Of a stretch of 64,000 bases of DNA, positions 1 to 11,735 are shown in pieces. The notes below the pieces were generated by a model. That model was not told the DNA's origin, did not search any database, and saw only the letters and a program-made list of their open reading frames with translations. This stretch comes from Naumovozyma dairenensis CBS 421 (taxonomy: Eukaryota; Ascomycota; Saccharomycetes; Saccharomycetales; Saccharomycetaceae): contig NC_016488.1 of assembly GCF_000227115.2 (NCBI RefSeq), positions 372,001 through 436,000 on the forward strand. The letters are read 5' to 3'. Each line of letters opens with the position of its first letter. Within the stretch, counting starts at the first letter, position 1. The position numbers were made by a program, and so were the translations under genes.

Positions 1-541
1 TTCGTCTTAAAAATGTCAGATTAATTTCAAGTAAAGTTGAAAACTCGGGGTTCTTATTGAAAATGTTCTGTTTAGCATATGTAACGAAATAAGGAAGGAC
101 GTTTATCTCTTAAATACAGTTCTTTTTTTGTGACGTTTTATTGTGCCCTCTGTTTTTAAGCGCCCTTCTCCCTTCTTTTCCTAGAAGTGTCGGGCGGTGA
201 TAGTTCATAGCGTTCTGTAAGCAAATTAACAACTTATTGTCAGTTGACAATCCAGCTATTCATCAAAATATTGGGAATACCGTACATATGGCAATAGCCT
301 GTTGAAGAAGTCTTGAAACGGCCAAAGTGTTTTTAAAACATAGAAACCTTTAATATAACTAAAATACATAGACCCTATAAAGTAACATAAATCGATTGTA
401 TATACGAAAATAAATTAGACAGAACTCTATCAGTGTCATAATGAGTCTTTGAAAAAATGAAGAATAATATTTTTTTTTCATACGAGGAAAAAGATGTTAA
501 TCATTAATTTTTTATTTTAATGAAATAAGTGGATTAACTCT
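1..541. other. Intergenic, downstream of FKS1
   Basis: AT-rich sequence beyond the 3' end of FKS1, running off the window edge. I see no ORF with coding character, no tRNA and no repeat. It probably holds the FKS1 3'UTR and the flank of a gene outside the window. Confidence 0.5.
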
Positions 542-3500
542 TCATTTTATAGTAGACCAACTCTTGATTGAAGGAGTAACCGTGTAGTAATGACCACTAT
601 AAGTAGACATTTGGTAACCTGTGTCATTGTTTGAAACATTTCTTGGTTGGAATAAATTGTGAGCAACACCGGTTAGCTTGGAACCAAGATCCTTGGAGAC
701 ATGAGCAGATGCAACTGCTGGACCAATGATACATGCAGCAAAAATGACTAGAACGAGGAAATACAGACTACAGTACTTCTTAACCATACGCTTACGAAGA
801 CGGCTTTGTTTTAGAGAGTAAATTGGTGGACGGATTTGACGGGATGGTTTCAACCAGAATAACATCATGGAATGGAACTTATCAATACCAGGAATACATA
901 AGAATGGTAACTGGCAGATCAAAATGATATGACCTAATATGAAATCAGCAGCAAATTCAGATAATTCAATAACCTTTGCACAAAGTTCTCTACTTGGTTG
1001 GGTCCAAGCCATATAACCCAAACCTTTACCATACCATTTACCAGTCCAGAATGCAGTGTTTGCATGATCATTCTTAAATTCACGAGTCAATAAGAAGATA
1101 GACATACAATGGAAAACAAATCTTTGACATTGAATACATGTAACGACACCAAGTAACATTCTTGAGAAATTGAAACCTTCTAAAACCCACATGACGATGA
1201 AGAAAACGATATGAACGACGACAGCTACACCATGAGCTATACCTGCCATAACAGAACCAGTCTTTTTACAACACATGTTGAATAATGGACCGGAACAACA
1301 TGACATACCCATACAAAAGAATAAGACACCCAAGTCAACAGCAATTGGAGCAAGAGTACAAATAATGACACGTAATACCGAGTTAACAGTATCTTCATCC
1401 GTTGTCTTAACACCTGTTTGAGCATTGATAAACGTAAAGGCAATGAAACAACCAGCTGCATAGATTGCACATGGGATTAGTTCAGCAACAATAAGGTTCC
1501 ATCTACGGGCTCTACTGGAATCACCAGCAGCTTTTTCAGATTCGTCACCGATCAACTTACGCTTGAAACCGGTAGTTCTTGCTCTAGACATTCTAACATA
1601 ACCAATCCATGAATTTCTGTGATATTTATTATTACCTCTGGATAGCCATCTGATAAAATCTCTGTAATCTAAAAAGAAATCTTCCCAGGAAAATTGATGA
1701 GGGTTGAAGATGAATGGTGAGAACATCAACGATGACAAAGAGGCCCAAAACCATAGTAGAGCTGCGTTCCAATGAGCAACAGTACCAAATAACAACATTA
1801 ACATAGATCTTGAACCCATGTAAATTGCAGAACCTGCGAATCTTGAGTACAGAATTGAGAATGGAATACGAGCAGTTGCGAAACCACGACCTGTTGAAAT
1901 ATAACGAGCACCACCAACAGTTAAATCACTTAATAAAGCAGAAGAGTATATTTGACCAGCAAAGACTTCGAACATTGGAGATAACGATAGAATGTGACGG
2001 AAAAATCTCTGTGTTGCTTTCCAAATACCACGTTCAATCAATTCTTGGATAACAATAGGAACGAAAGCGATGAAGAAAACAATGAAAATAGATAAAGTAT
2101 AACGTCTGACCCAATCCACAGCCGGTTCTAAATTGTAACAACCAATTGGATACAAAACATCGGTAATTGGTAAGTTTCTATTGTAAATACAGATGATAGA
2201 TTCATGAGCTAAAGCATGTAGATTGACCAAAGTTAGCATAAACATTTGCAAAGATAATTGAATAAACAAGTTATTCAAATGGAAACCAGGATGTGCGTAG
2301 TAGAAAGTTAAGAAACGATCGATTGGTAATTGAGTACCTAGATAGTAATATTCACGGGATAACATTTGTTCACCCATACCAGCACCGATCTTAGTAGTGA
2401 AATTCAAAATTGTACCAAAACCTAAATCTCTACCTTTACCACATTGATAATATTCACAGTGCTTAATACGACCACCACGTAACATGGCGTTCATACCTGC
2501 GTAAATATCTTCATTCAAATGTAAACCCTTTTGTGCCTTGGATACCCCACCTCTTGTTGTCATATATGTAGCATTAATGAAATCCGGATGACCATAATGT
2601 AATTTACCACCGATTTGGGATAACGTACGGGCAAATAATGTACCAAATGTTTGTTCCTTACCAGCGGCAACATCACCAAGAACACCAGAATTTTCGGAGA
2701 AAATATATTCTCTAGCACCAACGATAGCAACTGGATGATTGTTATCTTGTTCTTCGTATTTCAAATCTGGAGCATATGGGTTAACTTGTTCAACATTTAA
2801 TTCTTCGAATTCAGCTAAAACAGATCTAATCTTCAAACATTCTTCTAAGTAGTTATCTTGATTAGCATCAATCAATTGAATATATTCACCTCTGTAGAAA
2901 ATCAAAGCATGATTTTGGTTATCAGATTTACCATCACCTAAAATTGGATTACCAGATAATTGAACTCTGAACTTAGGGCGTCTACGACCGTTTTCTAGAA
3001 TTTCACAATGACCATCAATTAAAGCAGAATAAATTCTTGGTTCTTCACCTTCGTTTAATGGAGGTTCTTCATCCAAGTAAGTAATTTGTAAATCTGGGTA
3101 AGCTCTCAGTAAGAACTCAGCATTTTCTAATTCATGTGGTTTAAACTTAGCTAATCTTTGCATAGAGACTAAGAATTTGAATTTTCTTCTTGCCATTTTT
3201 TCCAATTCTCTTTCTAAACCTTCAGCGTTACCACCAAACATTTGAACAATTTCAGGGTTTTCAACACGATATAACAATTTAATAGCTCTAGCATAATTCA
3301 TGAAACCAGAAACAGTACGGTATAATGTTTGGAACCTCAAAGAAGCCCAGATACGGGTACGTAGGGTATATTCGGGAGCAGCAGACTTGAAACCGATACA
3401 GTAGAATGGTAAATCATCGATTTGTGATTTCAATGCACCATCTTTTTCATCATCTTCGTCACCACCTTCATATGCAGCAGTTTCTTCAGCTAAAATCTTG

Positions 3501-6217
3501 GTATCCTTGACGAAACAATCCCATTCAACAGGGTGTAATTGCTTCAAGTATTCTAACAATGTAACTCTTGAAAACTGATCATCTTCACGGATAATTTCTC
3601 TTAATGATAGTAAAATTCTTTCAGCATAATGAGGAGTCAAAACAGTGAAAGTTGGCATATTGTCAACAGGTAATGGTTCTGGAATTGGAGTGGATAAAGA
3701 TTGAGCAAAGAAGGAAATACGACGTTCAGCTTCAGAATTTCTTGGGAAGAATTCAGTTTCGAAATTGTTATCATCTTGAGACACAAAGAATGTTGGAGCT
3801 CTCAAAGTTCTCTTACCTTCGATTTCAGATGGAACTTGATGGTATAATAATCTTTGGACATGATCAATAGCCAGCAAATGTTCTCTGTACATTGAGATAA
3901 TAATAGCATTCCAAACTTGAGAAATCAAAACTTTTGGTTTGTATTTGATTTCCATATCAGTAGTGGCCAAAATCTTGGAGTAGATTCTCTTTGGTAATCT
4001 GGTGAAAATATTTCTCCATGGAGTCAAAATAGAAATACCTAAGTAAAAGGATTTACCAACGGAGAAGATAGTGTTACAAAGAATATACCATAAGTAAGTA
4101 TCTAAGAAGAATAACACAAAATCTGTAGCGACCATTAAACCTAAAGCAATCTTTGATTGATGTCTACAAAGCTTTGCACCCCACCAATATTCACCAGTAC
4201 ATCTCATGGTCATAGTAGAAAGAATTCTGAATGGATCTCTTAATGAAAGAATCAAAAAGTAGTAAGATTCAGAATACTTGGCAGCGAAAACAGTAACCCA
4301 AACTAAATAAGACATCCATCTGTCAAGGCCATGTAATGGAGCAAAGGAGGCAGTAAATGTTTGAGATGCAACGTAACGTCTAGTAGATGGTTTTTTCATA
4401 TATGGAGTGAAAAGGCCACCTAATGGCATGACTGAGAAGAAGATAATAGTAGCAACAGCAACGAAGAACATAATGGCGGAAACAACATGAGTAGCAGTAG
4501 AATAAACATCATCTTTATCATATGCAAAGACGAAAATAATTGGACCCAAGTTCAAAGCGAAAATACCACATAAGAACCAAAACCTACGAGACAAATGTTG
4601 AGCACCAGCCCATTTTCTTGGAACAAATGACCATTCACAAATTGTAGCAATAATTTGAATTAAACTGGCAACACTACCACCAAGAGCTGCAGTAGCCCAT
4701 CTATAAGCGGCCAAAGGTTTATTGTTAGCAGTTTGTTGATAGTTGTGTGTATATAGAGTTGGAGCACTATAAGCACAGTACATCCAGTAGATGGAAATAT
4801 GTAAGACCCAAATACGATTGAAATTTGTAATCATATGTAACCAGGAACGAGTTTCTTTATAAGTCTTGAAGAAAACATCCTCCCATGCAACATCACCTAA
4901 TCTTAAATAACGTTCTTCTGATGGAATTTCAATTAATTTAGTAGCATCGTCAAAGACAATCTTGGCAATACCTTCTGGATACCAAAACAATTGATTGACA
5001 TCATCGTAACCAATAATTTGAGCATGATCCTTTTCACGCTTGACAAAACGACCATCAGAAATTTCATAAACTTGGTTTCTGATAAAATGATACAATGGTG
5101 TAATAACTCTATTCAAATAATCCCCTTCTGGCATTGGTTCCATACGTTGTTGGCATAGTGGAGAATCTAAATAATCACTGGCACATTTGTAAATGAAACA
5201 TAAACATTCAGACGTGAATCTAACTTGATTAGCTTCCCCCCAACATAGTAAATATAGTGCAATTTGACGAACTCTTTCCATTGGAGTTAAAGAATTCATT
5301 CTAGCCTTCCATCTAAAATCGGCAGCTTCCAATGAGTTATCACCTTCAATTTGATTCAAAGTAGCTTCAGTATCTTCACCATTAGCTGCAGCTTCTTCCA
5401 TGGCCTTCTTATTCTTCTTCTTAGCCTTTCTTTCCTTTCTTGATAATCTTTTAGCCTTACCTAATTTCATATTTCTGAAACCGACTTGATCATCCATATC
5501 TAATTGAGCAGCAAAATACCATTTTTTATAATTGGCAGTATCACCACCGATATAATCAGCATGTAATGATAAAAGAGCTTGATCAGGAGACATTCTCGAG
5601 GCACGAGAATCCAAAAGTGTCATGAAATGATCGAACATATTTCTCATGGAATCTCTTTGGAACCCTAATCTATTAGTCAAATCGATGAAAATATCTTCAA
5701 TTTGTTCGATAGTGACAGGTGATTGAGAATCAGCTGTCCATGCTGGATATGGATCATTAGGTAGAGCCATAGCGATTGCATTAGGATCATAATTACCATA
5801 TATTGGAGTGGAAGCACCTGAAGAGGATGGTTCACCATAACTGATTTGTGATGGAGTGTATTGACTGTCACCTCCGGCTCCACCGTTATTACCATAACCT
5901 GGAGTACCTGGAGGTCCATATGAACTGAAATCCGAAAAGTTTTCGCCCATATCTTGTTGGAAATTTGGTGGTTGGTTGTAATATTGATCATATGATTCGT
6001 TTGGATTTTGACCTGGAATAGGTGGTTGTTGACCGTTAGCAGCATATTGGTCGTAATAACCGTCGTTAGCACCTTGAGCATATATTGGTTGACCATATTC
6101 ATCATAGCCTTGTGGTGGTGGCATTTGGTTTTGATCTTGATAGTAACCCGATTGATCAGGATCTTGATCCGGATACTGATTCGGGTCAGAATTCATGTTT
6201 TGACCGTTATAAGACAT
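542..6217 (-). CDS. FKS1: 1,3-beta-D-glucan synthase catalytic subunit
   Basis: Polytopic plasma-membrane enzyme that polymerises UDP-glucose into the main cell-wall glucan, activated by Rho1. The 1891-residue protein is close to the usual yeast length of about 1876. It has a hydrophilic Tyr/Gln/Pro-rich N-terminus, an N-terminal membrane cluster, a large cytosolic GT48 catalytic region and a C-terminal membrane cluster. The echinocandin hot-spot 1 segment reads FLILSLRDP and hot spot 2 DWVRRYTL, so both look wild type. The C-terminus ends in SIKSWSTIK, as in S. cerevisiae. The start is the only ATG before the conserved region. Immediately upstream on the same strand lies SPO77, the same neighbour as in S. 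cerevisiae. FKS1 and its paralogue GSC2 are close; the SPO77 neighbour favours the FKS1 locus. Rlm1 and G1/S motifs lie upstream. Confidence 0.97.
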   Translation of the reverse strand: MSYNGQNMNSDPNQYPDQDPDQSGYYQDQNQMPPPQGYDEYGQPIYAQGANDGYYDQYAANGQQPPIPGQNPNESYDQYYNQPPNFQQDMGENFSDFSSYGPPGTPGYGNNGGAGGDSQYTPSQISYGEPSSSGASTPIYGNYDPNAIAMALPNDPYPAWTADSQSPVTIEQIEDIFIDLTNRLGFQRDSMRNMFDHFMTLLDSRASRMSPDQALLSLHADYIGGDTANYKKWYFAAQLDMDDQVGFRNMKLGKAKRLSRKERKAKKKNKKAMEEAAANGEDTEATLNQIEGDNSLEAADFRWKARMNSLTPMERVRQIALYLLCWGEANQVRFTSECLCFIYKCASDYLDSPLCQQRMEPMPEGDYLNRVITPLYHFIRNQVYEISDGRFVKREKDHAQIIGYDDVNQLFWYPEGIAKIVFDDATKLIEIPSEERYLRLGDVAWEDVFFKTYKETRSWLHMITNFNRIWVLHISIYWMYCAYSAPTLYTHNYQQTANNKPLAAYRWATAALGGSVASLIQIIATICEWSFVPRKWAGAQHLSRRFWFLCGIFALNLGPIIFVFAYDKDDVYSTATHVVSAIMFFVAVATIIFFSVMPLGGLFTPYMKKPSTRRYVASQTFTASFAPLHGLDRWMSYLVWVTVFAAKYSESYYFLILSLRDPFRILSTMTMRCTGEYWWGAKLCRHQSKIALGLMVATDFVLFFLDTYLWYILCNTIFSVGKSFYLGISILTPWRNIFTRLPKRIYSKILATTDMEIKYKPKVLISQVWNAIIISMYREHLLAIDHVQRLLYHQVPSEIEGKRTLRAPTFFVSQDDNNFETEFFPRNSEAERRISFFAQSLSTPIPEPLPVDNMPTFTVLTPHYAERILLSLREIIREDDQFSRVTLLEYLKQLHPVEWDCFVKDTKILAEETAAYEGGDEDDEKDGALKSQIDDLPFYCIGFKSAAPEYTLRTRIWASLRFQTLYRTVSGFMNYARAIKLLYRVENPEIVQMFGGNAEGLERELEKMARRKFKFLVSMQRLAKFKPHELENAEFLLRAYPDLQITYLDEEPPLNEGEEPRIYSALIDGHCEILENGRRRPKFRVQLSGNPILGDGKSDNQNHALIFYRGEYIQLIDANQDNYLEECLKIRSVLAEFEELNVEQVNPYAPDLKYEEQDNNHPVAIVGAREYIFSENSGVLGDVAAGKEQTFGTLFARTLSQIGGKLHYGHPDFINATYMTTRGGVSKAQKGLHLNEDIYAGMNAMLRGGRIKHCEYYQCGKGRDLGFGTILNFTTKIGAGMGEQMLSREYYYLGTQLPIDRFLTFYYAHPGFHLNNLFIQLSLQMFMLTLVNLHALAHESIICIYNRNLPITDVLYPIGCYNLEPAVDWVRRYTLSIFIVFFIAFVPIVIQELIERGIWKATQRFFRHILSLSPMFEVFAGQIYSSALLSDLTVGGARYISTGRGFATARIPFSILYSRFAGSAIYMGSRSMLMLLFGTVAHWNAALLWFWASLSSLMFSPFIFNPHQFSWEDFFLDYRDFIRWLSRGNNKYHRNSWIGYVRMSRARTTGFKRKLIGDESEKAAGDSSRARRWNLIVAELIPCAIYAAGCFIAFTFINAQTGVKTTDEDTVNSVLRVIICTLAPIAVDLGVLFFCMGMSCCSGPLFNMCCKKTGSVMAGIAHGVAVVVHIVFFIVMWVLEGFNFSRMLLGVVTCIQCQRFVFHCMSIFLLTREFKNDHANTAFWTGKWYGKGLGYMAWTQPSRELCAKVIELSEFAADFILGHIILICQLPFLCIPGIDKFHSMMLFWLKPSRQIRPPIYSLKQSRLRKRMVKKYCSLYFLVLVIFAACIIGPAVASAHVSKDLGSKLTGVAHNLFQPRNVSNNDTGYQMSTYSGHYYTVTPSIKSWSTIK

Positions 6218-6337
6218 CTTAGAAAACGCAATATGATATGGTCTGTAATGTAATTCGTGTATCTAATATGGTATCACTTTCTTTTGTAGTTCTGTTTTAT
6301 GTGAAGAAAAAGAAACGAATGTATGTTCTTTGAATTT

Positions 6338-6347
6338 CTAAAAATAG
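6338..6347. promoter_or_regulatory. Rlm1-type MADS site upstream of FKS1
   Basis: CTAAAAATAG fits the Rlm1 consensus CTA(A/T)4TAG exactly and lies about 120 bp upstream of the FKS1 ATG. Rlm1 is the transcription factor of the cell-wall integrity pathway and drives wall genes in S. cerevisiae. The motif is seen; its use here is inferred. Confidence 0.5.
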
Positions 6348-6942
6348 AAAACAAAGTCCTTTTTGGAAAAGACAGAAAGATAGAGAGTTTTAGAGAAGCT
6401 CTTGAAGATTGAACCGTGGTTGGGATCAACGAGAAAACTAAAGTATCTTGTGGAAGTGCCTTTGGTGAAACTTTTATTTAATTTGTATCACCTGAAGAAC
6501 CAAAAAAAGCTAGTATCAAAAAATAAAGTGGTAAAAAACACTGAATCCAAATGATCTTTTCTTATATGGTAGTAGATCGTGATCAAATCTGGTGGTGAGT
6601 TAAGAAAGGGAAATACAAGACAAGATCAAAGACAAGAGGAGAAGGGAAAAGGTATCTTTTATGTAAGTTTGAAGAAATAAAAATAGTTTTCCAAAACGGA
6701 AGGAAATATCTGAGAAACATGATTTTACCTTAGAGAGTCTCGAGAATAGTAAGCTCCCACACACACACTAATTCGCAGTGGGGCAGCCGCCAGGTTGATC
6801 AAAACAACACAGAAATACTGGCATAATTTCCGCATCCGAGATCAACTTTGTCAGAATCTTGTTTATTCCCATCGATGCCTCGAGAAAATTAAAAGATGTA
6901 CAAGCAAGAAGAAAAAAAATTTGAACCAGAAAAGAAAAAGAA

Positions 6943-7093
6943 GACGCGTAAACTTCCGGCCAGAAGAGGCTGCAGGGGAATGCAATTCACAATGGAGAGA
7001 GAAAGAAACTCAGAGATATGGCCGCAGAACGGTTGGAAAACACCAGTTGATCGAGAAGTTGCAGAGCGGAGAGACGCGTAAACTATTTTCGTG
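6943..7093. promoter_or_regulatory. G1/S MCB and SCB motif cluster upstream of FKS1
   Basis: The 12-mer GACGCGTAAACT occurs twice, at 6943-6954 and 7073-7084; each copy contains the MluI cell-cycle box ACGCGT bound by MBF. An SCB-type TTTCGTG follows at 7087-7093. FKS1 is cell-cycle regulated at G1/S in S. cerevisiae, so periodic control is plausible. The cluster is 0.7-0.9 kb from the ATG, which is rather far. Confidence 0.4.
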
Positions 7094-7524
7094 TTTCAGT
7101 CTTTTTTAGGATAAAAGTTTACATAGAGACGCGAGAGGAAAAATACTTTTCTCGGTGAACTTCACAGAGAGGAAATTGTCCACGGACCACGGGAACAACT
7201 CTCACACCATTATGGAACCTCAGAAAATCCACGGAGCTGAAAAAGAAAAATATGCCAACGTCAGGGCATATCCTTTTGTACGGAACCCAGCCCTGTTTCG
7301 AGACTAAAAGGGCAATTCCATGGAGAGATTGTTTGAATACGGCTATAGTGCTCCGAAAAAAGGAAGAATTGATTCAAAGCGAACTTTTGCCGGAGATATG
7401 GGGACTTCGGCGGCTAATTGTATGGAAAATTGGCAAAGCAAACCCTCAAGAAATACTATACAATACAATACACAGAAAGCGGTAACTAGTTGTTATTGAA
7501 AAAATGGTTATGGGTTTTATAGAA

Positions 7525-9270
7525 CTAGTTCTTTCCAAAGAATCGGGAGATAAAATCCCGTTTGCGATGGGACTTTGTTTTTGATCCTTCGAGTTCGATA
7601 GAGGCATCTGAAGAACTAAACGGATTAGGCCTGTTATTATACATGCAGTCATCATAATCGGTCTTATAGTTAGCCTTGGATGTCTCATCAGTATCGTTCG
7701 ACCCCGACCAGAAATTAAATACCTGATAGTATTGTTTCTGATGAGTAGACACATTTTGATCAAGCCTTTTTAAAAGTTTCTCCAAGATCTTTTGGTTTGG
7801 TGTTTGTATTTTATCACCTTTATAAACACTTAAATTCAAATTCTCTCTCAAATTTAAACAAAATAACTCTATTTGTTGCAGTAAAGAATTTACATGTCGC
7901 CATCGATTGTTCAATAAACTTTCTTCAAATATTTTTTTATTCATAAACTCCTCTTCTTCCTCGAAACGGAAGATAAAATTCATCAATTGTTTGTTCCTAT
8001 GTTTTTTCTTAAGGACATGTCGTTCTTGGCTATACTGCACCTTCATGGATTTGGCCCATTTTAAAATCTCAATCATACAACAAACAACATTAAAATGATT
8101 GAAAATCCAATGTTGAACGTAACCATTTAATCCAACTAGAACTTCGCCGGTTTCAAAATTCATTGAATACTTGATGATTGTATCAATAACTTTCATCATA
8201 AGGGGAATCGGAGCTGCATGTTTCTGATTTGGCTTACTTGATCTTGCATTTAATACTGTTGTATAAGCACCAAAACATTTCTTTAATTCCATTGCAAAAT
8301 GTTGTAAAATAACTTGGGAAGACTCACATGAAAAAATTTCCTCTCTAACATTTACAGAAACCTTGCCAGTGGGGACGTTTGATTTCCAAACATGTTCAAA
8401 ACTTAATGTATCTAAGACACCCCTAGAAAAATAATTCAACTTTTCCCATTCCTTTCGTATTAAATAGTTTTCATATGTCTTATCGTTTTTAAAACCTGAA
8501 AAAAAATCCTGCTTTACTGCTCTTCTAAGATATTCATTTGGATATAATGATAGTAATTGAAAATTTCGCCCAGCTAATGACATTGTCTTTGTAATAAATT
8601 CATCATCTAACCAAATTGTAGTAATAAACTCTTCCCATACTAAATCATACTTCAATTGGTAATGATTCAGCCTCTCTTTCAATGCAGGAACATGATTTTT
8701 ATACTGATTAATTTCCATATAGATGTTGTCGAATTCTTCAAAATATTTCGAAATCTTAATGGCAATTGGAAGCAGATACATCCCAATCGTGAAAATCATG
8801 TCATATCCTCCTTCTTGTGATTTATATATTTTTGATTCTTCCAACAATTTCTTGATAACAACCAATATTTTATCCATACTTTTAATACAATTATCCATAT
8901 GTCCTTCTCCATAATCAATCCTTTTGTTATTAAATGTAGTTTTGATTCCAGTGAATGCTGATTTCTTTGTCGATGTAGTAATGATCGAATAATTAAAAAC
9001 TGAACAATTCATAGTGTCAAGAACTTGTCCCACTCTAAGTCCGTTTGCTACCGCCTCAGGCACAGAATTATTAATGTCTATTGCCTCAGTTCTTGAACAA
9101 TCCTCCTCATTTTCATCATGAAGGAAATTTCTTTTCAATTCAAAAATTGTATCATCACCCAATTTAATATTTGATCGATCTAATTTTGTAAATTTTGAGC
9201 GTTGCCGTTCAAATTGAGTATAATGATTTATGCTTTTTTCATTTAAATCCATCTTGAAGAATGTATTCAT
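7525..9270 (-). CDS. SPO77: Probable SPO77 sporulation protein
   Basis: 581-residue soluble-looking protein without signal peptide or membrane segment and with no catalytic motif I recognise. It is Lys/Asn/Phe-rich, and a short Glu-rich stretch lies near residues 440-460. I assign it mainly by position: it is directly upstream of FKS1 on the same strand, where S. cerevisiae has SPO77 (YLR341W), which is needed for spore-wall and prospore-membrane completion and acts with the Sps1 kinase. The S. cerevisiae protein is about 100 residues shorter. In-frame ATGs at residues 1 and 7 make the exact start uncertain. A near-match to the Ndt80 middle-sporulation element (GACACAAAC) lies around 9374-9382 upstream; it is weak. 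Confidence 0.6.
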   Translation of the reverse strand: MNTFFKMDLNEKSINHYTQFERQRSKFTKLDRSNIKLGDDTIFELKRNFLHDENEEDCSRTEAIDINNSVPEAVANGLRVGQVLDTMNCSVFNYSIITTSTKKSAFTGIKTTFNNKRIDYGEGHMDNCIKSMDKILVVIKKLLEESKIYKSQEGGYDMIFTIGMYLLPIAIKISKYFEEFDNIYMEINQYKNHVPALKERLNHYQLKYDLVWEEFITTIWLDDEFITKTMSLAGRNFQLLSLYPNEYLRRAVKQDFFSGFKNDKTYENYLIRKEWEKLNYFSRGVLDTLSFEHVWKSNVPTGKVSVNVREEIFSCESSQVILQHFAMELKKCFGAYTTVLNARSSKPNQKHAAPIPLMMKVIDTIIKYSMNFETGEVLVGLNGYVQHWIFNHFNVVCCMIEILKWAKSMKVQYSQERHVLKKKHRNKQLMNFIFRFEEEEEFMNKKIFEESLLNNRWRHVNSLLQQIELFCLNLRENLNLSVYKGDKIQTPNQKILEKLLKRLDQNVSTHQKQYYQVFNFWSGSNDTDETSKANYKTDYDDCMYNNRPNPFSSSDASIELEGSKTKSHRKRDFISRFFGKN

Positions 9271-9507
9271 ACAAGGGAGCCTTTGGATTAAGAAATACTA
9301 TACATAAACTGTTGATGTTTTCACTTTTACATTGTGACGTTATTAATAGTGTTCATTACATATGTTCCTTTTTGTTTGTGTCATCCATCATCTACTCGCT
9401 CCATCGAATTGTGACGTCTCTGGAAAATTCGTAAAGATTTTCTGTAAAATATAACCCGACGAACAGCTACCAGCTGCTAGGGGCTAGGTGCTAGACCAGC
9501 AGTCACC

Positions 9508-9933
9508 ATGGAAGAAATAGAATTGATAACGAAGCGTTATGAATTGCCGGATTTTGTCCGCTCTAAGAATACTAACGAGTTTTGGCGTAAAATCCTAACT
9601 GAGGTATACTAATATATTTACTGACGTGCATACTTGAACAAGAATAACTTTTAAAGAAACAATCAATTAATTTTTTTTTAAATTTCAGATAAGTAAGCTT
9701 TTGGTAAATTGGGTTATCTTCCTGTTTTATTCAGAAGCAGAACTGAAAAATATAGTTTTTCATCATTTTAAAAAAAATTACATTGGTTGAATCTCTTGTA
9801 CAAGAACTTTAAACATAGCTGTCTGTTTATTGGACAAAGAGAGGGCAAAAAAAAATTAAGATTTTCATTGATAATTAATGTAGATTTTTTTAATAGTGAT
9901 CTATTGGAATTGAAATTGAAGAAAATTCATTAA
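9508..9933 (+). pseudogene. Unrecognised two-exon small gene with one-base frame break
   Basis: Exon 1 (9508-9603) encodes 32 residues beginning MEEIELITKRYELP. A candidate intron (9604-9688) starts GTATAC, has TACTGAC at 9619-9625 and ends in a T-rich tract plus TTTCAG. Exon 2 reads ISKLLVNWVIFLFYSEAEL and then meets a run of eight A at 9770-9777. Read straight on, it stops after eight more codons (AAA AAT TAC ATT GGT TGA region). Read one base back, it continues for about 50 protein-like residues ending LLELKLKKIH at 9933. The full product would be about 112 residues. I do not recognise the family. The position relative to S. cerevisiae chromosome VII would suit POP6 and the C-terminus has a faint resemblance, but this is speculation. 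The donor and branch point are both non-consensus. Confidence 0.3.
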
Positions 9934-11034
9934 AATCAGATGGTGATGCATGAAGTTATCCATGGCACATATTCGAAGAATCATCGCCGGATAGTTAAAA
10001 GACGATTGTGGTTGCCTATTCATCAATTAAAAATGAAAACATTCAACAAAAATAGAAATCATAACAAAAAAAATGGAACATCTTCATCAATGAACTATTA
10101 TGAACTCATAATAGTAATTTTTTTCTTTCTCTCAGGTCTCAAATCTTTTTCCCTCCCTTTGAAGTTAGATCATAAACGAAGAATTCCTAATTAACAATAT
10201 ATCCTGCATGTACTTCCTCAGTTCGATATAAAAATCATGGTTTTATAATCATATTAATAACTTCAAAAAAGGGAAAAGAAAAGAAAAGAAACTAGATCCT
10301 CTTAAAGAACCAATAAGGTTTCGAAAATATAGAGTAAGAGTAAAAAAGTCTGAAAGTGACTTCCTAGCCACTATCGAACTTTTGATTACTAATAGATCTA
10401 CACCTTGAAAGGTTCTTGTCGAATTGGTTACTCTCTCTTTGCATTTGTTTCAAAAAAACAAAAGGAAAGTATTTTCGAGAGTACCACTATTTTACTTTAA
10501 CAAAAATACGTTCTAGCTGGTCTCTCTTTTTATATTAAAATTTTTCAAAAAGATGTCGAGATGTCAGTTCAATATCCCAGAGCGCGTCCTGATCTCGCCA
10601 AATCTCGCTCGTCTAGTACGAAAATATACCTCGTAGAAATGTAGGGTTTACAAACTAGTCAACTATGAGTTTCAGTTAAATGATAATAAGGATGGTGAAT
10701 AACACTACTACAATTAGGGTGTTACGTAACACTGGATTTTGCTTCAACATGGCTCTCTTGTTCAGTAGGTATAACTGATTATTGGAGCACTGAATAAAGC
10801 TTACCCGTACCTATGAATACGGCTAAAATATTTAATCTGTATTCGTCTTAAACACGAACTCCGAAGAGTTGTAGTTCCCGAGTAACATGTTCTATACATA
10901 TGCTAAACCATTTGAACTTTTATGGGGATATTATCTTAAGTGATGATATATATATATAAACTATGTTAACTGAGGACATGTAAATTATATTAATAATGAT
11001 ATTTATTTTTTGTTTTGTTGAGTTAATGAATAAT
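9934..11034. other. Intergenic between the spliced candidate and RPS25
   Basis: About 1.1 kb of AT-rich sequence. The one open frame near 9940-10194 is Lys/Asn-rich and shows no conserved feature. I see no tRNA, LTR terminus or convincing site. The right end contains the RPS25 3'UTR. Confidence 0.5.
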
Positions 11035-11361
11035 TTATTCAGAAGCGACAGCTCTGGTGTAAATAGCTTGCTTAGAATGCTTAGAAACAGGCTTAATAAT
11101 TCCTTGCTTTTCTAGATCTCTCAAGGCAACTCTAGCCATAGAACCACCAATCTTTAATCTATCAACTAAGACAGAAACAGAAACATATCTGTACGTTGGA
11201 ACTTCCTTCATAATTCTGTCCAGTTTTTCTTGATCTAAGATGACAGCGTGTTGAGCCTTATCCTTATGGTTGTTCTTGGACCACTTCTTCTTGGACTTCT
11301 TACCACCAGCCATAGCGGCAGCGGCCTTGGCAGCTTTAGATAATTGTTGCTTTGGAGGCAT
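11035..11361 (-). CDS. RPS25: 40S ribosomal protein S25 (eS25)
   Basis: Component of the small ribosomal subunit head, at the mRNA/tRNA path. The 108-residue product begins [20 protein letters not shown], has the basic N-terminal tail [15 protein letters not shown] and the winged-helix core with [20 protein letters not shown], matching eS25 along its full length. The coding part is unspliced, but a probable intron sits in the 5'UTR (separate entry) and two Rap1-type sites lie about 250 bp beyond that intron. S. cerevisiae has two copies, RPS25A and RPS25B; the neighbours NUP2 and SGD1 point to RPS25B, while ERV1 nearby recalls the RPS25A track. Confidence 0.97.
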   Translation of the reverse strand: MPPKQQLSKAAKAAAAMAGGKKSKKKWSKNNHKDKAQHAVILDQEKLDRIMKEVPTYRYVSVSVLVDRLKIGGSMARVALRDLEKQGIIKPVSKHSKQAIYTRAVASE

Positions 11362-11377
11362 GATTAATTATTATGAT

Positions 11378-11735
11378 CTATTAATATGTGGAGGTATTTT
11401 TGTTTTATAATTATAAAAACGATATAGTTGTTAGTATGACACTTTCTTTAACAATAGTCGAATGTTAAATTAGATGGTAAAAGAAAATAACCATCGCCCA
11501 GAGGCATAAAATACTGCCCCCAGTTTTTTTCAAAGCATTTTTACAAAAAATAGTTTTAATGGCAATCTTCAATGAAGTATATCTTTTTTAACTCTTCAAA
11601 TTCCTCATATTGAAGGATCTATTACTCCACTCATTCCAGATGCTCCTATCTTGCTGCATTTAACGTTTGGAATGGTCTCCTCTGGTTATTTCTCTCCTAT
11701 TTCTAATTCGTCATATTTTGATGTCTCTAACATAC
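11378..11735 (-). other. Probable 5'UTR intron of RPS25
   Basis: On the minus strand a canonical donor GTATGT lies at 11735-11730, a perfect TACTAAC branch point at 11436-11430, and the first AG downstream is TAATAG ending at 11378. This gives a 358-nt intron and only 16 nt of second-exon leader before the ATG. All three signals are consensus and correctly spaced. It would also explain why the Rap1 sites are 620 bp from the ATG. To my knowledge the S. cerevisiae RPS25 genes lack introns. I see no clear C/D or H/ACA snoRNA inside. Confidence 0.7.

Larger units (their letters stand above)
6218..7524. other. FKS1 promoter region
   Basis: 1.3 kb between the FKS1 start and the SPO77 stop. The short ORFs here overlap each other and show no conserved protein. 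The region holds one Rlm1-type site and a cluster of MCB/SCB-type motifs, listed separately. It is long for a yeast promoter. Confidence 0.6.

Noticed and set aside
6795..7485. Several ORFs of 60-105 codons in the FKS1 promoter
   Set aside because: Overlapping frames, Lys/Glu-biased composition and no family.
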